Below are positions 47,916-60,310 of a stretch of 64,000 bases of DNA, one piece after another. The notes under the pieces were generated by a model. That model was not told the DNA's origin and searched no databases. It was given only the letters and a program-made list of their open reading frames with translations. Every line of letters starts with the position of its first letter. Positions within the stretch are counted from its first letter, which is position 1. Position numbers and translations under genes: made by a program. Source of the stretch: Eriocheir sinensis (Eukaryota > Arthropoda > Malacostraca > Decapoda > Varunidae); contig NC_066522.1 in assembly GCF_024679095.1 (NCBI RefSeq), positions 11,129,753 through 11,193,752 of the forward strand, in the 5' to 3' direction.

Positions 47916-48530
47916 CTAATTAAATGATGAGCTGAATACTTTGAAAACTTTGAAATACGAAATAATGAAAAGCAAATGAGATAGGAAGATACAGTAGAAA
48001 AGGATGAGGTAGTGGAGGAGATAATACGAGAAATAAAACTGGCGTATCACTAAGGGAAAGAAAAGCTGCTAATAGATGATTGACTGAATACATTGAAAAC
48101 TTTGAAATACGAAATAATGAAAAGCAAATGAGAAAGGAAGATACAGCACAAAGGATGAGGCAGTGGAGGAGATATGTGAGGAATAAGACTGGCGTATCAC
48201 TGAGGGAAAGAAAAGCTGCTAATAAAATGATGAACTGAATGCTTTGAAAACTTTGAAATACGAAATAATGAAAAGCAAGTGAGAAAGGAAGATAGAGTAG
48301 AAAAGGATGAGACAGTGGAGGAGATAATAAAATCACTGAAGGAGGAAAAAAAGCTGCTAATAGATGATTGACTGAATACATTGAAAACTTTGAAATACGA
48401 AATAATGAAAAGCAAATGAGATAGGAAGATACAGTAGAAAAGGATGAGGCAGTGGAGGAGATAATACGAGAAATAAAACTGGCGTATCACTGAGGAAAAG
48501 AAAAGTTATTAAAAGATGATGGACTATATA
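47840..48530. repeat. Tandem repeat, about 150-bp unit, five copies
   Basis: GGCGTATCAC occurs at 47888, 48041, 48191 and 48481, with a deleted version near 48330. Shared blocks are GAAAGAAAAGCTGCTAAT, TTGAAAACTTTGAAATACGA and AATAATGAAAAGCAAATGAG. The array grew from the right end of the left segmental copy. Confidence 0.93.
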
Positions 48531-49231
48531 TACAAAAAAAAATATATCACTACGGAGGTGGAAAATCAGGAATAAGTAATGTTTGAATTATGAATTAGAT
48601 GACATCGGTAGAAAAGCAGCCGAGAGGGAAAGTAGAATGAATAAATATGGAAGAGCCTCAGGTGCAGATGGGATGACAACTGGTGTCGAAATATGAAGAA
48701 TATTTTTATTTTTATTTTTTTTTATAATCGACGGCAGACTGGATGCATCTCATGTGATCTCGTTTGGCATGGACAAGGGGAGTGCCACAAGACCAGACAA
48801 GCGGCTCCCGTTGTCCCTATCTATACAAAGGAAAAAAAATATGAGACAGAAATGAGCGTGGAAACTGCCGTATAATCAGCTTACTCGGTACACTGGTAAC
48901 TTGTATGATGTAATTCTAATTAGAAGGGAGAAGGGAGTTACACCGGGCAAAATTGGTAAAGAGAAAGGTGGGTTTGGAAGAGGGAGGCGATATGTGGAGT
49001 GAACCGCGAACCGACCTTTTCAAACGAAGCGCAGTGCCAGCGATAGTGTGGATGATAAAAAATGCCGAGCAGTGATAGTCAAACCCTCCCTCTCCCTTTT
49101 GCCTCTATTTTTAGCTCTCCCAAACCACCTCCCACCGTCTCCCTCCCTCTAGTGTAGCCTATTTAGTATTAGTTTATTGTATTTTTAATTTGTATATTTT
49201 CAGCATAATGGCTGCCATACATTAATAAACC

Positions 49232-49235
<4 letters not shown>
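48531..49235. other. Spacer, possible LINE 3' end
   Basis: Mixed sequence. The last 100 bp is AT-rich and contains TTAATAAACCTG immediately before (ATT)n. This would suit a plus-strand LINE end, but no coding remnant is visible. Confidence 0.4.
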
Positions 49236-49285
<50 letters not shown>

Positions 49286-49287
49286 GA

Positions 49288-49352
<65 letters not shown>
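49236..49352. repeat. (ATT)n and (CA)n microsatellites
   Basis: (ATT)n at about 49236-49284 and perfect (AC)n at about 49292-49352. Confidence 0.97.
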
Positions 49353-49354
<2 letters not shown>

Positions 49355-49379
49355 CAAAACAGAATCCGTGTCGAGACAG

Positions 49380-49586
49380 TTTTACCAATTCATTCCCTCC
49401 GAGTAGGCTGGGTGAGAACGGGAGAATAACAATTGACGTTACGAAGCAAAAGTAAGTTAGATGATCACAAACAGATACCTTATGAGACAATTTAAAAAGT
49501 GAACCTTTGTCGAGCCTCTGCTATCAGTTCGTTCCCTTCGACTAGCCGGCAGGAGAACGGGAAGAACAGTTGGCATTATGGGACAG
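49380..49586. repeat. Two diverged copies of a roughly 135-bp unit
   Basis: TTCATTCCCTCCGAGTAGGC near 49389 and TTCGTTCCCTTCGACTAGCC near 49526 are each followed by a GAGAACGGGA-containing stretch and ACAATTGAC/ACAGTTGGC. Confidence 0.75.
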
Positions 49587-49817
49587 AAAAGTAAAAGAGA
49601 GAGGGATAAATGGAATAGAGAGGGATGAAGGTTGAGTAAAACGAGTGATAGGAGATGGTAAAACGAAGATGGATGAAGATATTGGTAAGAATGTTAGTGA
49701 GACGAATAAAAAATGATGAAAGGTAAGTGAGAACGGAAGATACAGTAGAAAAGAATAAGGCAGTGGAGGAGATAATGGGAGGAATATATCTGGGGTGTCA
49801 TAGAGGGAAAGAAAAGG
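49587..49817. repeat. Direct segmental duplication, right copy
   Basis: Same 230-bp segment as 47686-47915, ending in GGGAAAGAAAAGGC. It carries only a single copy of what has become a five-copy array on the left. Confidence 0.9.
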
Positions 49818-50089
49818 CACACACAGCCGAGACCAGTTGTGTTTTAATTATTTTGAGTCTCGGCGGAAAGGACGCAGCGCAAGATGGACGAACCCACATG
49901 ACTAACTACTCGTGTATGTGTGTGTGTCGTAATTCACGGGTTCGGTGCTACCCTCGTCTTCTGGGTAAAATATATGAAGTTCGGCTGCGGAAACGTACTC
50001 GAAGAACCCATCCATGTCTCATTATACCTTGAAAAATTCACGCCGTCGTCACATCTGAGAGGAAAACCGAGGAAAGCTGTCTAGTTGGT
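49818..50089. other. Spacer
   Basis: Mixed sequence with CpGs. A 101-codon plus-strand frame (49727-50032) overlaps the duplication and shows no domain. Confidence 0.5.
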
Positions 50090-50270
50090 AACGGCGGCGG
50101 TGGTGACGATGGTACTGACGGTGGTGGTGTTGTCGCGGGACTTATAGATGACAAAATAGGAGGTAGACAGTGAAATGATAAGGAGTTGGAAGCTGGGTTG
50201 GTAGTGGTGGTTAAGGTGGTGGTGGTGGTGGTGGTGTTGTTGTTGTTGTTGGTGGTGGTGGTGAGGATGA
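50090..50270. repeat. GGT/GTT-rich tract
   Basis: Loose GGT and GAC/GAT words, with perfect (GGT)n and (GTT)n at about 50215-50262. Confidence 0.85.
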
Positions 50271-50409
50271 GAAGGGAGTGTAAAATATTCTATCAAGGTG
50301 TCTGTGAAAAAGGAGTCTGGGGAAGGTGATGATATATTTACCTGACGCCTCCTAATTAATTGGCCACGAGTGGTTGTGACATAGGTAATAATACATAAGA
50401 CCTTAGTAC

Positions 50410-50410
<1 letters not shown>

Positions 50411-50498
<88 letters not shown>
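50411..50498. repeat. (TC)n-(TG)n compound microsatellite
   Basis: (TC)n at about 50411-50456 changes into (TG)n ending near 50498. Confidence 0.98.
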
Positions 50499-50499
<1 letters not shown>

Positions 50500-50686
50500 T
50501 GGGGGACTTTTAAGATGTTTTTCCACCCTGCCAGAAATCTTGAGGACAATGATTTCTTCTTTTTTTCCCGCCATTAGTTTCCTCGCATGGGTCGTTTTTT
50601 CCCGTCGCTGTCTTCAGGAGAATGCCCGCCAGCTGTCTTTGTCCTTCCCTCTCCTTTTCTTCTTAAAATTATAGAGCATGATGTTA

Positions 50687-50688
<2 letters not shown>

Positions 50689-50779
<91 letters not shown>
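50689..50779. repeat. (TC)n microsatellite
   Basis: About 88 bp of perfect CT dinucleotides. Confidence 0.98.
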
Positions 50780-50782
<3 letters not shown>

Positions 50783-50879
50783 GACCCTCGCCATCCTCAT
50801 TCGCTCCGTCACCACTTTTAGGAACCGTTTCAAGTGGTCCTGTGCATCACTTTTATCCAATTTTCCTCTCGTTATCGCC

Positions 50880-51379
<500 letters not shown>

Positions 51380-51479
51380 TCCTTTCATCCTTCGTCTCCC
51401 CTTCCTTCCCCCTTCAAAGTGAGCGCGTATTATTGGCTGACACACCTGATCCTCTGACTCCCTTTCGTGGTTGCTCTTG

Positions 51480-51935
51480 TTAGTGGTGGTGGTGGTGGTG
51501 GTGTTGGCGGGGGCGGTGGTGGAGTGGAGAAGAGAGGATGGAAGGAAGGAAGGAAGGAAGGACGGACGGATGGAAGGACGGATGGAAGGAGGGAAGGAAG
51601 GAGGGAAGGAGGGATGGAAGGAAGGAAGGAAGGAATGGAAAGGAAGTAAGGAAGGAAGGAATGGAAAGAAAGAAAGGAAGGAATGAAGGAAGGAAGGATG
51701 GAAGGAAGGAAGACTGGAAAGAAGGAAGGAGGGATAGAGAAAGAAAGGAAGGAATGAAGAACGGAATAAGTAAAGAAAGAAAGAGAAAAAAAGAAAGACA
51801 GAAAGAAAGAAAGGAAGGAAGGAAAGAAGGATAGAAAGAGGAAGGAAGGAAGAACGGAATAAGTAGAGGAAGAAAGAGATAAAGAAACAGTAAGAATGGA
51901 ATGAATGAATGAATGAATGAATGAATGAATAAAGC
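51480..51935. repeat. (GGT)n then (GGAA)n-rich block
   Basis: (GGT)n at about 51484-51530, then GGAAGGAA with GGAC, GGAT and AAAG variants to about 51880, and (GAAT)n at about 51898-51930. A unit with GAACGGAATAAGTA occurs near 51760 and 51851. Confidence 0.93.
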
Positions 51936-52137
51936 AAACATGATGAATAATAACGAACGGCAGAAATAAAGGAAGAAAATAATAACTAAAAAAAAAGAAG
52001 AAAAAAAAAGAGGAAGGTGGTGGTGGTGGTGGTGGTGATGATGATGGTGAAAGTTGCAATGGTGAAAATAGCAATGATGACAATATATATTTTTCCTTCT
52101 TTAACAGAGGGGAAATAGAGTGGAATGTTCTGCCGTT
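51936..52137. other. A-rich spacer with (GGT)n
   Basis: A-rich sequence, with (GGT)n and (GAT)n near 52017-52050. Nothing else recognised. Confidence 0.7.
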
Positions 52138-52359
52138 TTTTTTTTCTCTCTCTACCCAAGTGAAAATGCATAAATGTTCACACCTCTCCTTTCATATTTA
52201 TGCGCATTGATCTATCTATCTATCTACCTGTTTGTCTATCTATCTGTCTGTCTATCTATCTACCTATCTATCTATCCATTTATCCATCTATCTATTTATC
52301 TATCTATCTATCTATCTCTGTCTGTCTATGTATCTACCTATCTATCTACCCATTTATCC

Positions 52360-52396
<37 letters not shown>

Positions 52397-52479
52397 CCTG
52401 TCTGTCTATGTATCTACCTATCTATCTACCCATTTATCCATCTATCTATCTATCTACCTATCTATCTACCCATTTATCC

Positions 52480-52515
<36 letters not shown>

Positions 52516-52714
52516 GTCTGTCTATGTATCTACCTATCTATCTACCCATTTATCCATCTATCTATCTATCTATCTATCTGTCTGTCTATGTATCTACCTA
52601 TCTATCTACCCATTTATCCATCTATCTATCTATCTTGTTCTGCAGGACTTTTTTCTCTCTCTACCCAAGTGAAAATTCATATATGTTTTCAGCTTTCCTC
52701 TCGAATTTACGCGC
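52138..52714. repeat. (CTAT)n higher-order array between direct repeats
   Basis: CTAT tetramers with CTGT, CTAC, CCAT and TTAT variants span about 52207-52635. A longer phrase with TGTCTATGTATCTACC and CCCATTTATCCATC recurs at least four times. About 70-bp direct repeats flank the array: TTTCTCTCTCTACCCAAGTG at about 52142 and 52652, each extending through CATAAATG/CATATATG to ACGCGCA or ATGCGCA. Confidence 0.9.
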
Positions 52715-52849
52715 AAGAATATGGGCGAATATGTCGTTCGTGCAACCCTTTTTTCCTCCTCTCGCTCGTCCAATTACCATTACTTCAAAATAATAAATGT
52801 CCTCCGATGACTGATCTTCACTGCATCATATAAAGACGAGAAAACACCA

Positions 52850-53103
<254 letters not shown>

Positions 53104-53159
53104 ACTGGAGAACGATGCAACGATCTGTCCTACTCATAAATTTGTAGCCGTGTTACTGG

Positions 53160-53340
53160 GAAGGGTAGGGCGGGGAGGCAAGAGTGATGCCGATGATGAC
53201 GATGATGATGACGAACGATGATGTAATGATGACCTTTTTTCAGCGTTGTTGGATCGGATATTGGCGGTTGTAAGTGATGGTGGTGGTGGTGGTGGAGTAG
53301 GTGGAGGTGGAGGTGGAGGTGTACTGTTTGCATTGGCGGT
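53160..53340. repeat. GAT- and GGT-rich patches
   Basis: (GAT)n-like sequence near 53185-53225 and (GGT)n/(GGA)n-like sequence near 53276-53320. Confidence 0.85.
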
Positions 53341-53366
53341 GCTCATGACTCTGGTCCTGTTGTCTG

Positions 53367-53567
53367 AAGTGTTGCCAACTCAAAATTTATAAATCCGCTA
53401 CGATGGCCTAAAAAATCCGCCAGATGATTGGTGAAGCTATAAAAATTTGCCGCCAGATTGGACTTGAAAATCCGCCAGTTACTCTTTTCATTTCTAAGAT
53501 TTTTCCCGCTCGATTAACATGCGATTCCGCCAGATCTAGTGGAAAATTCGCTTAAATGGCATCACTG
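53367..53567. mobile_element. Probable third MITE type (201 bp)
   Basis: The left end AAGTGTTGCCA and the reverse complement of the right end, CAGTGATGCCA, form short inverted ends. The interior repeats AAAATCCGCCAG-like words four times (near 53412, 53440, 53468 and 53522). The CAGTG-type terminus recalls hAT elements, but no matching target duplication is seen beside it. Confidence 0.45.
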
Positions 53568-53680
53568 CGAGGCTGTTGATGGTGAAAGCAAAGCGCCCTG
53601 AATTACCGCTGTGTGTGATGGTGTGGCTAAGGGGGGCGACACTGTACCAGATGATGCAGGTCCAGTCCCCGTCCCGTCCT

Positions 53681-53936
53681 GTCCAGTCCAGTCCAGTCCA
53701 GTCCAATCCAGTCCAGTTCAGTCCAGTCCAGTAATGCTCAGTCCAGTCCAGTCCAGCCCTGTCCACTCAAGTCCTGTTCAGTCCAGTCCAGTCCAGTCCA
53801 ATCCAGTCCTGTCCTGTCCAGTCCAGTCCAGTCCAATCCAGTCCAGTCCAGTCCAGTCTTGTCCAGTCCAGTCCAGTCCAGTCCTGTCCAGTCCAGTTCA
53901 GTTCAATCCATTCCTGTTCAGTCCAGTCCAGTCCAG
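53681..53936. repeat. (GTCCA)n pentanucleotide array
   Basis: About 250 bp of AGTCC/GTCCA with CTGTC and CAATC variants. The proline- and serine-rich frame through it is a repeat translation. Confidence 0.97.
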
Positions 53937-54225
53937 AATGGTCGTCGGGGTTGTAGCCATTGTAACAGCTTCCGACTTCGGCTGTTTCTTCTTTATATCA
54001 TATCATCGTTTCTTGTTTTCCAGTCGCATAGTTAAAAAAAAAATGCTTGGTCCTCTTTTTCCTTTACAATATATTTTCTTGTTTTCTAGCCAAATGCTTA
54101 AACAACTACTTGGGTCTCTTTTTCTTTTAGTATTCTTGATCGTTTTTTTTTTCTTTCTACAAGCGTGTTATAAATCTTTTTCCTGTATCGTTGTTTTCAT
54201 GCAGGTGTGGTGGGAAGGGAGATGC
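53937..54225. other. T-rich spacer
   Basis: T-rich sequence. Nothing recognised. Confidence 0.6.
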
Positions 54226-54455
54226 AAGGGATATGGTGCAAGGGATATGGTGCAAGAGATATGGTGCAAGGGATATGGTGCAAGGGATATGGTGCAAGGG
54301 ATATGGTGCAAGAGATATGGTGCAAGAGATATGGTGCAAGAGATATGGTGCAAGGGATATGGTGCAAGGGATATGGTGCAAGAGATATGGTGCAAGAGAT
54401 ATGGTCCAAGAGATATGGTCCAAGAGATATGGTGCAAGGGATATGGTGCAAGGGA
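54226..54455. repeat. 14-bp minisatellite, about 16 copies
   Basis: The unit is GATATGGTGCAAGG, with G/A variation at the last position and two units with TCC for TGC. Fourteen is not a multiple of three and the unit lacks stops in every reading, so most frames on both strands are open and overlap. This shows that the open frames are not evidence of coding. Confidence 0.97.
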
Positions 54456-54559
54456 GGAATGCAAGAAGTGGTGCTGCTGTTGATGATGATGATGATTATG
54501 GTGGTGGTGGTGATAATGTGATTAGAATTGAGAGTATTGGCAGTCAGGGGAGTGTGTGA

Positions 54560-55045
54560 GGGGATAATGTAACCAAGCAGTAGCAGCAGCAGGCGAGGGA
54601 GCAGGAGGAGGAGGAGCAGGGAGGGGGGGCAGTATAAAGAGGAAAAATGGGTCTTTCATTAGTAGGAGCAGGTATTGACAGCAGGAGATACGGAAATGGG
54701 TGTTAGTCATCATCAATAGCAGGAGAGGAGAAGCAGGAGTAGGCAATGAAAGCAGAAGTAGAAATGGGTGTCTGTATTTAGTAGGAGCAAGAGGAGAGGT
54801 AACAGGAGCAGGTATTGACAGCAGGAGATATGGAAATGGGTGTCACTCATCAATAAAAGCAGGAGAGAGGTAGTAGGAGCAGGTATTGACAGCAGGAGAA
54901 GTAGAAATGAGTGTCTGCAGTTAGAAGGAACAGAAGAAGGGGAAGCAGAAAAAAAAGATAATGGTAGCAGGAGAGAAGTAGAAACGGGTGTCAGTCATCA
55001 GTAGAAGCAGAAGGACAGGTAGGAACAGCAGAAGGGGCAGCAGAA
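54560..55045. repeat. Degenerate tandem repeat, about 70-bp unit, six or so copies
   Basis: AGCAGGTATTGACAGCAGGA or a near variant occurs at about 54667, 54738, 54807 and 54878, each followed by GAAATGGGTGTC. Weaker copies extend to about 55040. Confidence 0.88.
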
Positions 55046-55195
55046 GGTGTTGTGTCGTAGGCGTGTGAAAGGAGATAAAATTTTAGTGTTGTGTCTCTTT
55101 AAGAATAATAAAAAAAATGGAGGGGAAGGGAAAGCTGAAATATTTTGCTGTTAAGCTTTGTAAGAAGGGCGAACGTAGTGTTTTGCCTGTTTTTG
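55046..55195. other. Spacer
   Basis: Short mixed sequence. Nothing recognised. Confidence 0.6.
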
Positions 55196-55342
55196 TATGC
55201 TTGTCTGTCTGTCTGTCTGTCTGTTATTCTATTTGTCTCTGCCTCTCAATATTTGTCTGTCTATCTGTCTGTCTGTCTGTTTATGTCTGTCTGTTTATTT
55301 TCTATTCGTCTGTCCTTATTTTTGTTTCTCCCTCTCACTATC

Positions 55343-55374
<32 letters not shown>

Positions 55375-55441
55375 TTATGTCTGTCTGTCTATTTTTTATT
55401 CGTCTGTCCTTATGTTTGTTTCTCTCTCTCACTATCTGTCT

Positions 55442-55473
<32 letters not shown>

Positions 55474-55534
55474 GGTCGGTCTGGCTGTCTGTCTGTCTGG
55501 ATGGGTGTATGTAAGTATGTGTGTAAGTATATAG

Positions 55535-55591
<57 letters not shown>

Positions 55592-55612
55592 TCCCTCTCC
55601 CTCCTCCTCGCT
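55196..55612. repeat. (CTGT)n-rich tandem block and (TC)n
   Basis: CTGT tetramers with longer phrases such as TTATTCGTCTGTCCTTAT repeated near 55310 and 55396, a period of about 87 bp. (TC)n then spans about 55540-55590. Confidence 0.95.
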
Positions 55613-56140
<528 letters not shown>

Positions 56141-56376
56141 GGCCAAACGACTCATGAAAGATTTTCCTAATGAGTCGTACGCTATTTTGTGAAACATTTC
56201 ATACACGGCTGAGATTAAATATTTTTCCATAGCTTGCACGCGGATGATGTTTCCCCATCGGTGGTTATTAGCGTATTTCATCCCCTATTCGAGTCACAGG
56301 AGCGTGCGGTGTGCAGAGGGGGAATGAGGCGGGAGATGCAGGTAAATATCCGTGCGGGGGAAGTGATGATACTCTA

Positions 56377-56790
56377 GGACCGATGAAAAACCGTGGCCCG
56401 ATGAAAAACCGTGGCCCGATGAAAAACCGTGGCCCGATGAAAAACCATGGCCCGATGAAAAACCGTGGCCCGATGAAAAACCATGGCCCGATGAAAAACC
56501 GTGGTCCGATGAAAAACCGTGGCCCGATGAAAAACCGTAGCCCGATGAAAAACCATGGCCCGATGAAAAACCGTGGCCCGATGAAAAACCGTGGCCCGAT
56601 GAAAAACCGTGGCCCGATGAAAAACCGCGGCCCGATGAAAAACCGTGGCCCGATGAAAAACCGTGGCCCGATGAAAAACCGTGGCCCGATGAAAAACCGT
56701 GGCCCGATGAAAAACCGTGGCCCGATGAAAAACCGTGGCCCGATGAAAAACCGTGGCCCGATGAAAAACCGCGGCCCGATGAAAACCCGT
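56377..56790. repeat. 18-bp minisatellite, exactly 23 units
   Basis: The unit GGCCCGATGAAAAACCGT repeats without a single length change. Differences are point substitutions (CCAT for CCGT, GGTCCG, GGACCG, CCGC). The period equals six codons, so frames such as GPMKNR (plus) and RFFIGP, GFSSGH and VFHRAT (minus) stay open together. Degenerate half-units (GGCCACGATGAAACCCC) continue to about 56810. Confidence 0.98.
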
Positions 56791-56947
56791 GCGGCCACGA
56801 TGAAACCCCACAGCAGTCTACGGGTCTCCCCACCAGCAGTTAACCGCTACACTCTATCCCACTAAACTAATTCCGAAACCTTCATTTGAGGACGGAAATA
56901 AATCTGTTCTCTCGGCTGCACGGAAAAAATTACTGGATCACTCTGCT

Positions 56948-57487
<540 letters not shown>

Positions 57488-57534
<47 letters not shown>

Positions 57535-57592
57535 AGCACACACACACACATATATAATACTTCCTTCCCCCCCCCCCCCACACACACACACT
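57488..57592. repeat. (CA)n tracts with C run
   Basis: (CA)n at about 57488-57550 with CGCAAG interruption, a C run near 57569-57580, then a short (CA)n. Confidence 0.95.
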
Positions 57593-57965
57593 CATAACCA
57601 ACTGTAAAAAAATAAGAAGATAACCAAACAGTGGGATCAGGAGTGAAGGAAAAAAAAGAAAGAGCGAAAGAAAGACATGAAAAGCATAGCAAGACAAAGC
57701 AGAAGACCATTACGGGAAGGAGCTCGCATCCACCCACCGCCAGCCGTTCTAATCCCACATCCGTCCATTAAGCGGCTTTTCACGGGGAATAAAACAAGGA
57801 CACCACCACCACAAGTCACGGACGGAAGCAAAGGCGCCATAACCATTTCTTTTAACACGCCATAACGCCCCCCGAGGAAGGAAGGACGGAGGTGAGGCTG
57901 ACGGCGGCGGTTAAGGTTGTGCGGGAGGCGAAGGTTGGAAGAAGAAGAAGAAAAAGGTCCCTTTA
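57593..57965. other. Spacer
   Basis: Mixed, A-biased sequence. A 62-codon plus-strand frame (57677-57865) shows no domain. Confidence 0.5.
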
Positions 57966-57967
57966 GC

Positions 57968-57973
57968 CCTGCG

Positions 57974-58032
<59 letters not shown>
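57968..58032. repeat. (CA)n microsatellite
   Basis: About 60 bp of perfect AC dinucleotides. Confidence 0.97.
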
Positions 58033-58036
<4 letters not shown>

Positions 58037-58089
58037 ACGGCTTGAATTAACAGCTCCTTTTGTTTACTTTTCCCGCACGCCCAGTCAGA

Positions 58090-58750
58090 AGGAGGAGGAG
58101 GAGGAGGAGGAGGAAGTGATAGAGGGTTTGAAAAGGAAGAAGGCGGAGAAGGGAGCAGTAGTAGTAGTAGGAAGGGCAGAAAAAAGTGGAGATGGAGGAG
58201 AAGGAAGCGCAGGAGGAGGAGGAAGAGGAATAGAAATAAAAGAAAGAAGATGCAGAAGAAGAAGGAGCAGGAGAAGAAGAAGAAACGGAAGGAGGCAGAG
58301 GAGGAGGAGGAGGAAGTGAATGAAAATTAGAAGACGGAAAATGAGTAAAGAATAGACATAACAGGCTAAGATGATGAAAGAGGAGAAAGAGCAAGAGAAA
58401 CAGGAGTAGAAGAAGGAGGAGAAGGAGGAAGAGGAGAATGAAAAACAGAACACGGAAAAGGAGGAAGATGGAGGATATGAAAGAGGAGGAGCAGGGGTGG
58501 AAGAAACGGAAGGAATAAGAGTAGGAAGTGGAGGTAGAGGAGGAGAAGAAACGGAAGACGGAAAAGGAGGAGAAGGAGGAAGAGGAGGACGAAGAACAGA
58601 ACACGGGAAAGGAGGAAGCATCAGACATAATGGGCTGAGAAGATGGAGGATATGAAAGAAGAGGAGAAGGAGTGGAAGAAACGGAAGGAAGAGGAGGAGG
58701 AGATGGAGGTAGAGGAGGAGGACGAAGAGGAGGAGGAGGTAAATGAATAA
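58090..58750. repeat. Purine-rich block with loose tandem structure
   Basis: Nearly pure A/G. GGAAGAAACGGAAG-like and AGACATAATGGGCTGA-like (near 58350, 58622 and 58777) phrases recur. Serine- and proline-rich minus-strand frames are spurious. Confidence 0.9.
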
Positions 58751-59480
58751 TAGAATGCGTAAAAAGAAGAAAACTAGACATAATGGGCTCTGAACGAAGA
58801 AACAAGCTCCCTAACGCCGCGCCACAGACCCACACTAAACATCACACGCAGAGGCCGTAGCGAGGGTAAATCACAACTTAATATAACGCAAACAGACGAT
58901 TATAGTACATTTAGGCTCCGTAATGAATAGCCGCGTCCATACCCCTTGCTCCAATGAAGACATACAAGCTGAGTGGCCGTGTCAATAGGCATGATTACAC
59001 TACAGGATAATCTCGTTCTGAACCAAACGAACGACCATTTCCAGGCAAGTATTCCCTTCCTTCCTCTCTCCCTCCCTCTCGAAGCTTTTTTCACCATCGT
59101 AGCTGACCTTACGAGCACCTCAAGGTCACGCCACCAGCCAGCCCTCAACGCCCAGAACGAGAACTAATATTTGACGGGGGACTGTCACGGGACGCCAGTA
59201 ACATAAAGACGAACGGCCCCTAAGGTTCCATTCACACAGACTCGTAAGAAGCGGCAAAAAGCGGGTTCCTGAGAGATTACCCAACATTACCGTGGCTGCA
59301 ATGCTGTATGCCAAATGCGGAAAGAGGGAGAAGAGATAAATCATTGAACCTTTATTGCCAGCCAGAGCCAAGGTGGAGGAGGAGGGTGGTCGCGCCGGGC
59401 TGTGCAAAAGCTGTGCCTCAACGAACCTGACACGAAATTGTGCACACTTACACGCACGCCATTACCACGCATGTTAGGGT
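58751..59480. other. Non-repetitive spacer
   Basis: About 730 bp of mixed sequence. Frames up to 93 codons on the minus strand (58900-59148, 59126-59407) have no recognised domain. Confidence 0.5.
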
Positions 59481-59760
59481 ATAGAGTGGGGAGGGGAGGG
59501 GAGAGGAAGGGTGGAGGGGGGGGGGTAGGGGATAGTAGGAGAGGGAAGGGGGTGCTTTAGGTGTCTCCGCTGTGCCTCCCATCTCCTCCCCCATTCTCTC
59601 TCCCCCTTCCACGCCCGCTTCCATCTCCCCCCCCCCCCCCTCAAGTGCCTGCCTCCACATCCCACCACCCAACGTCCTTTGCCATCCAATTTCAGAACTC
59701 CCCCCTCTTCCCCTATCCAACCTCCACCCCCCGCCCCCCCCGCCCCATAAATATCCCTCT
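59481..59760. repeat. G-rich patch facing a C-rich patch
   Basis: GGGGA-rich sequence at about 59487-59552 and CCCCT-rich sequence at about 59576-59640 and 59695-59750. They are loosely self-complementary across a short spacer. Confidence 0.85.
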
Positions 59761-59885
59761 ATCCATGATCTGGGGCGTGGAGTAGCTTTTTTTTTGTGTG
59801 TGTGTGTTGCTACCTCCTCTGTAATGAAGGGGTGCCCGGTGGTAAATCTTTTTCAATACCCGGCTAATTTTATCCACTTTCTTAG

Positions 59886-59888
<3 letters not shown>

Positions 59889-59931
<43 letters not shown>
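59889..59931. repeat. (GT)n abutting the 3' end of a SINE
   Basis: About 40 bp of perfect GT dinucleotides immediately next to the SINE terminus (minus-strand GGTGAATTACACAC). Confidence 0.97.
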
Positions 59932-59934
<3 letters not shown>

Positions 59935-60220
59935 TCACCTCTTGGTCTGCTGCGGGTCTCTCGAGACAGCCAGCCGTTCCCCTACGGAAGAGCACAGAGC
60001 TCGTAATACCGATCTTTGGGTAGGACTGAGACCACTCACATACAACACACCGCGACACCGAGGTCACAACTCCTTGCCTGACGTCGCGTACCTACTCACT
60101 GCTAGGTGAACAGGGGTTACACGTGAAAGAAGATAAACCCAACTTATCTTCACCCGGCCGGGGAATCGAACCCCGGTCCTTCTGGTTGTGAGCCAAACGC
60201 TCTACCCCTGAGCTACCGGT
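59932..60220 (-). mobile_element. tRNA-derived SINE (SINE-1)
   Basis: The minus-strand head is strongly tRNA-like, with A box TAGCTCAGGGG (complement of 60205-60215) and B box GGTTCGATTCC (complement of 60162-60172). The D, anticodon and T stems are all foldable. The anticodon loop CTCACAA would give CAC (valine). The acceptor stem does not pair cleanly, and the body runs on through AAGATAAGTTGGGTTTATC to GGTGAATTAC. It is therefore a SINE and not a tRNA gene. Microsatellites (GT)n lie at both ends. Confidence 0.92.
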
Positions 60221-60248
60221 GTGTGTGTGTGTGTGTGTGTGATATGTG

Positions 60249-60307
<59 letters not shown>
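60219..60307. repeat. (GT)n microsatellite at the SINE head
   Basis: (GT)n at about 60219-60241, GATATGTGAT, then perfect (GT)n to about 60307. Confidence 0.97.

Positions 60308-60310
<3 letters not shown>

Noticed and set aside
54157..54559. Overlapping open frames on both strands at the 14-bp repeat
   Set aside because: The unit lacks stops in nearly every reading. Simultaneous opening of five or six frames argues against any one being selected as coding.
60150..60222. Possible tRNA-Val(CAC) gene on the minus strand
   Set aside because: A and B boxes and stems are present, but the acceptor stem does not pair well, and the sequence continues as a SINE body instead of ending with a Pol III T-run terminator.
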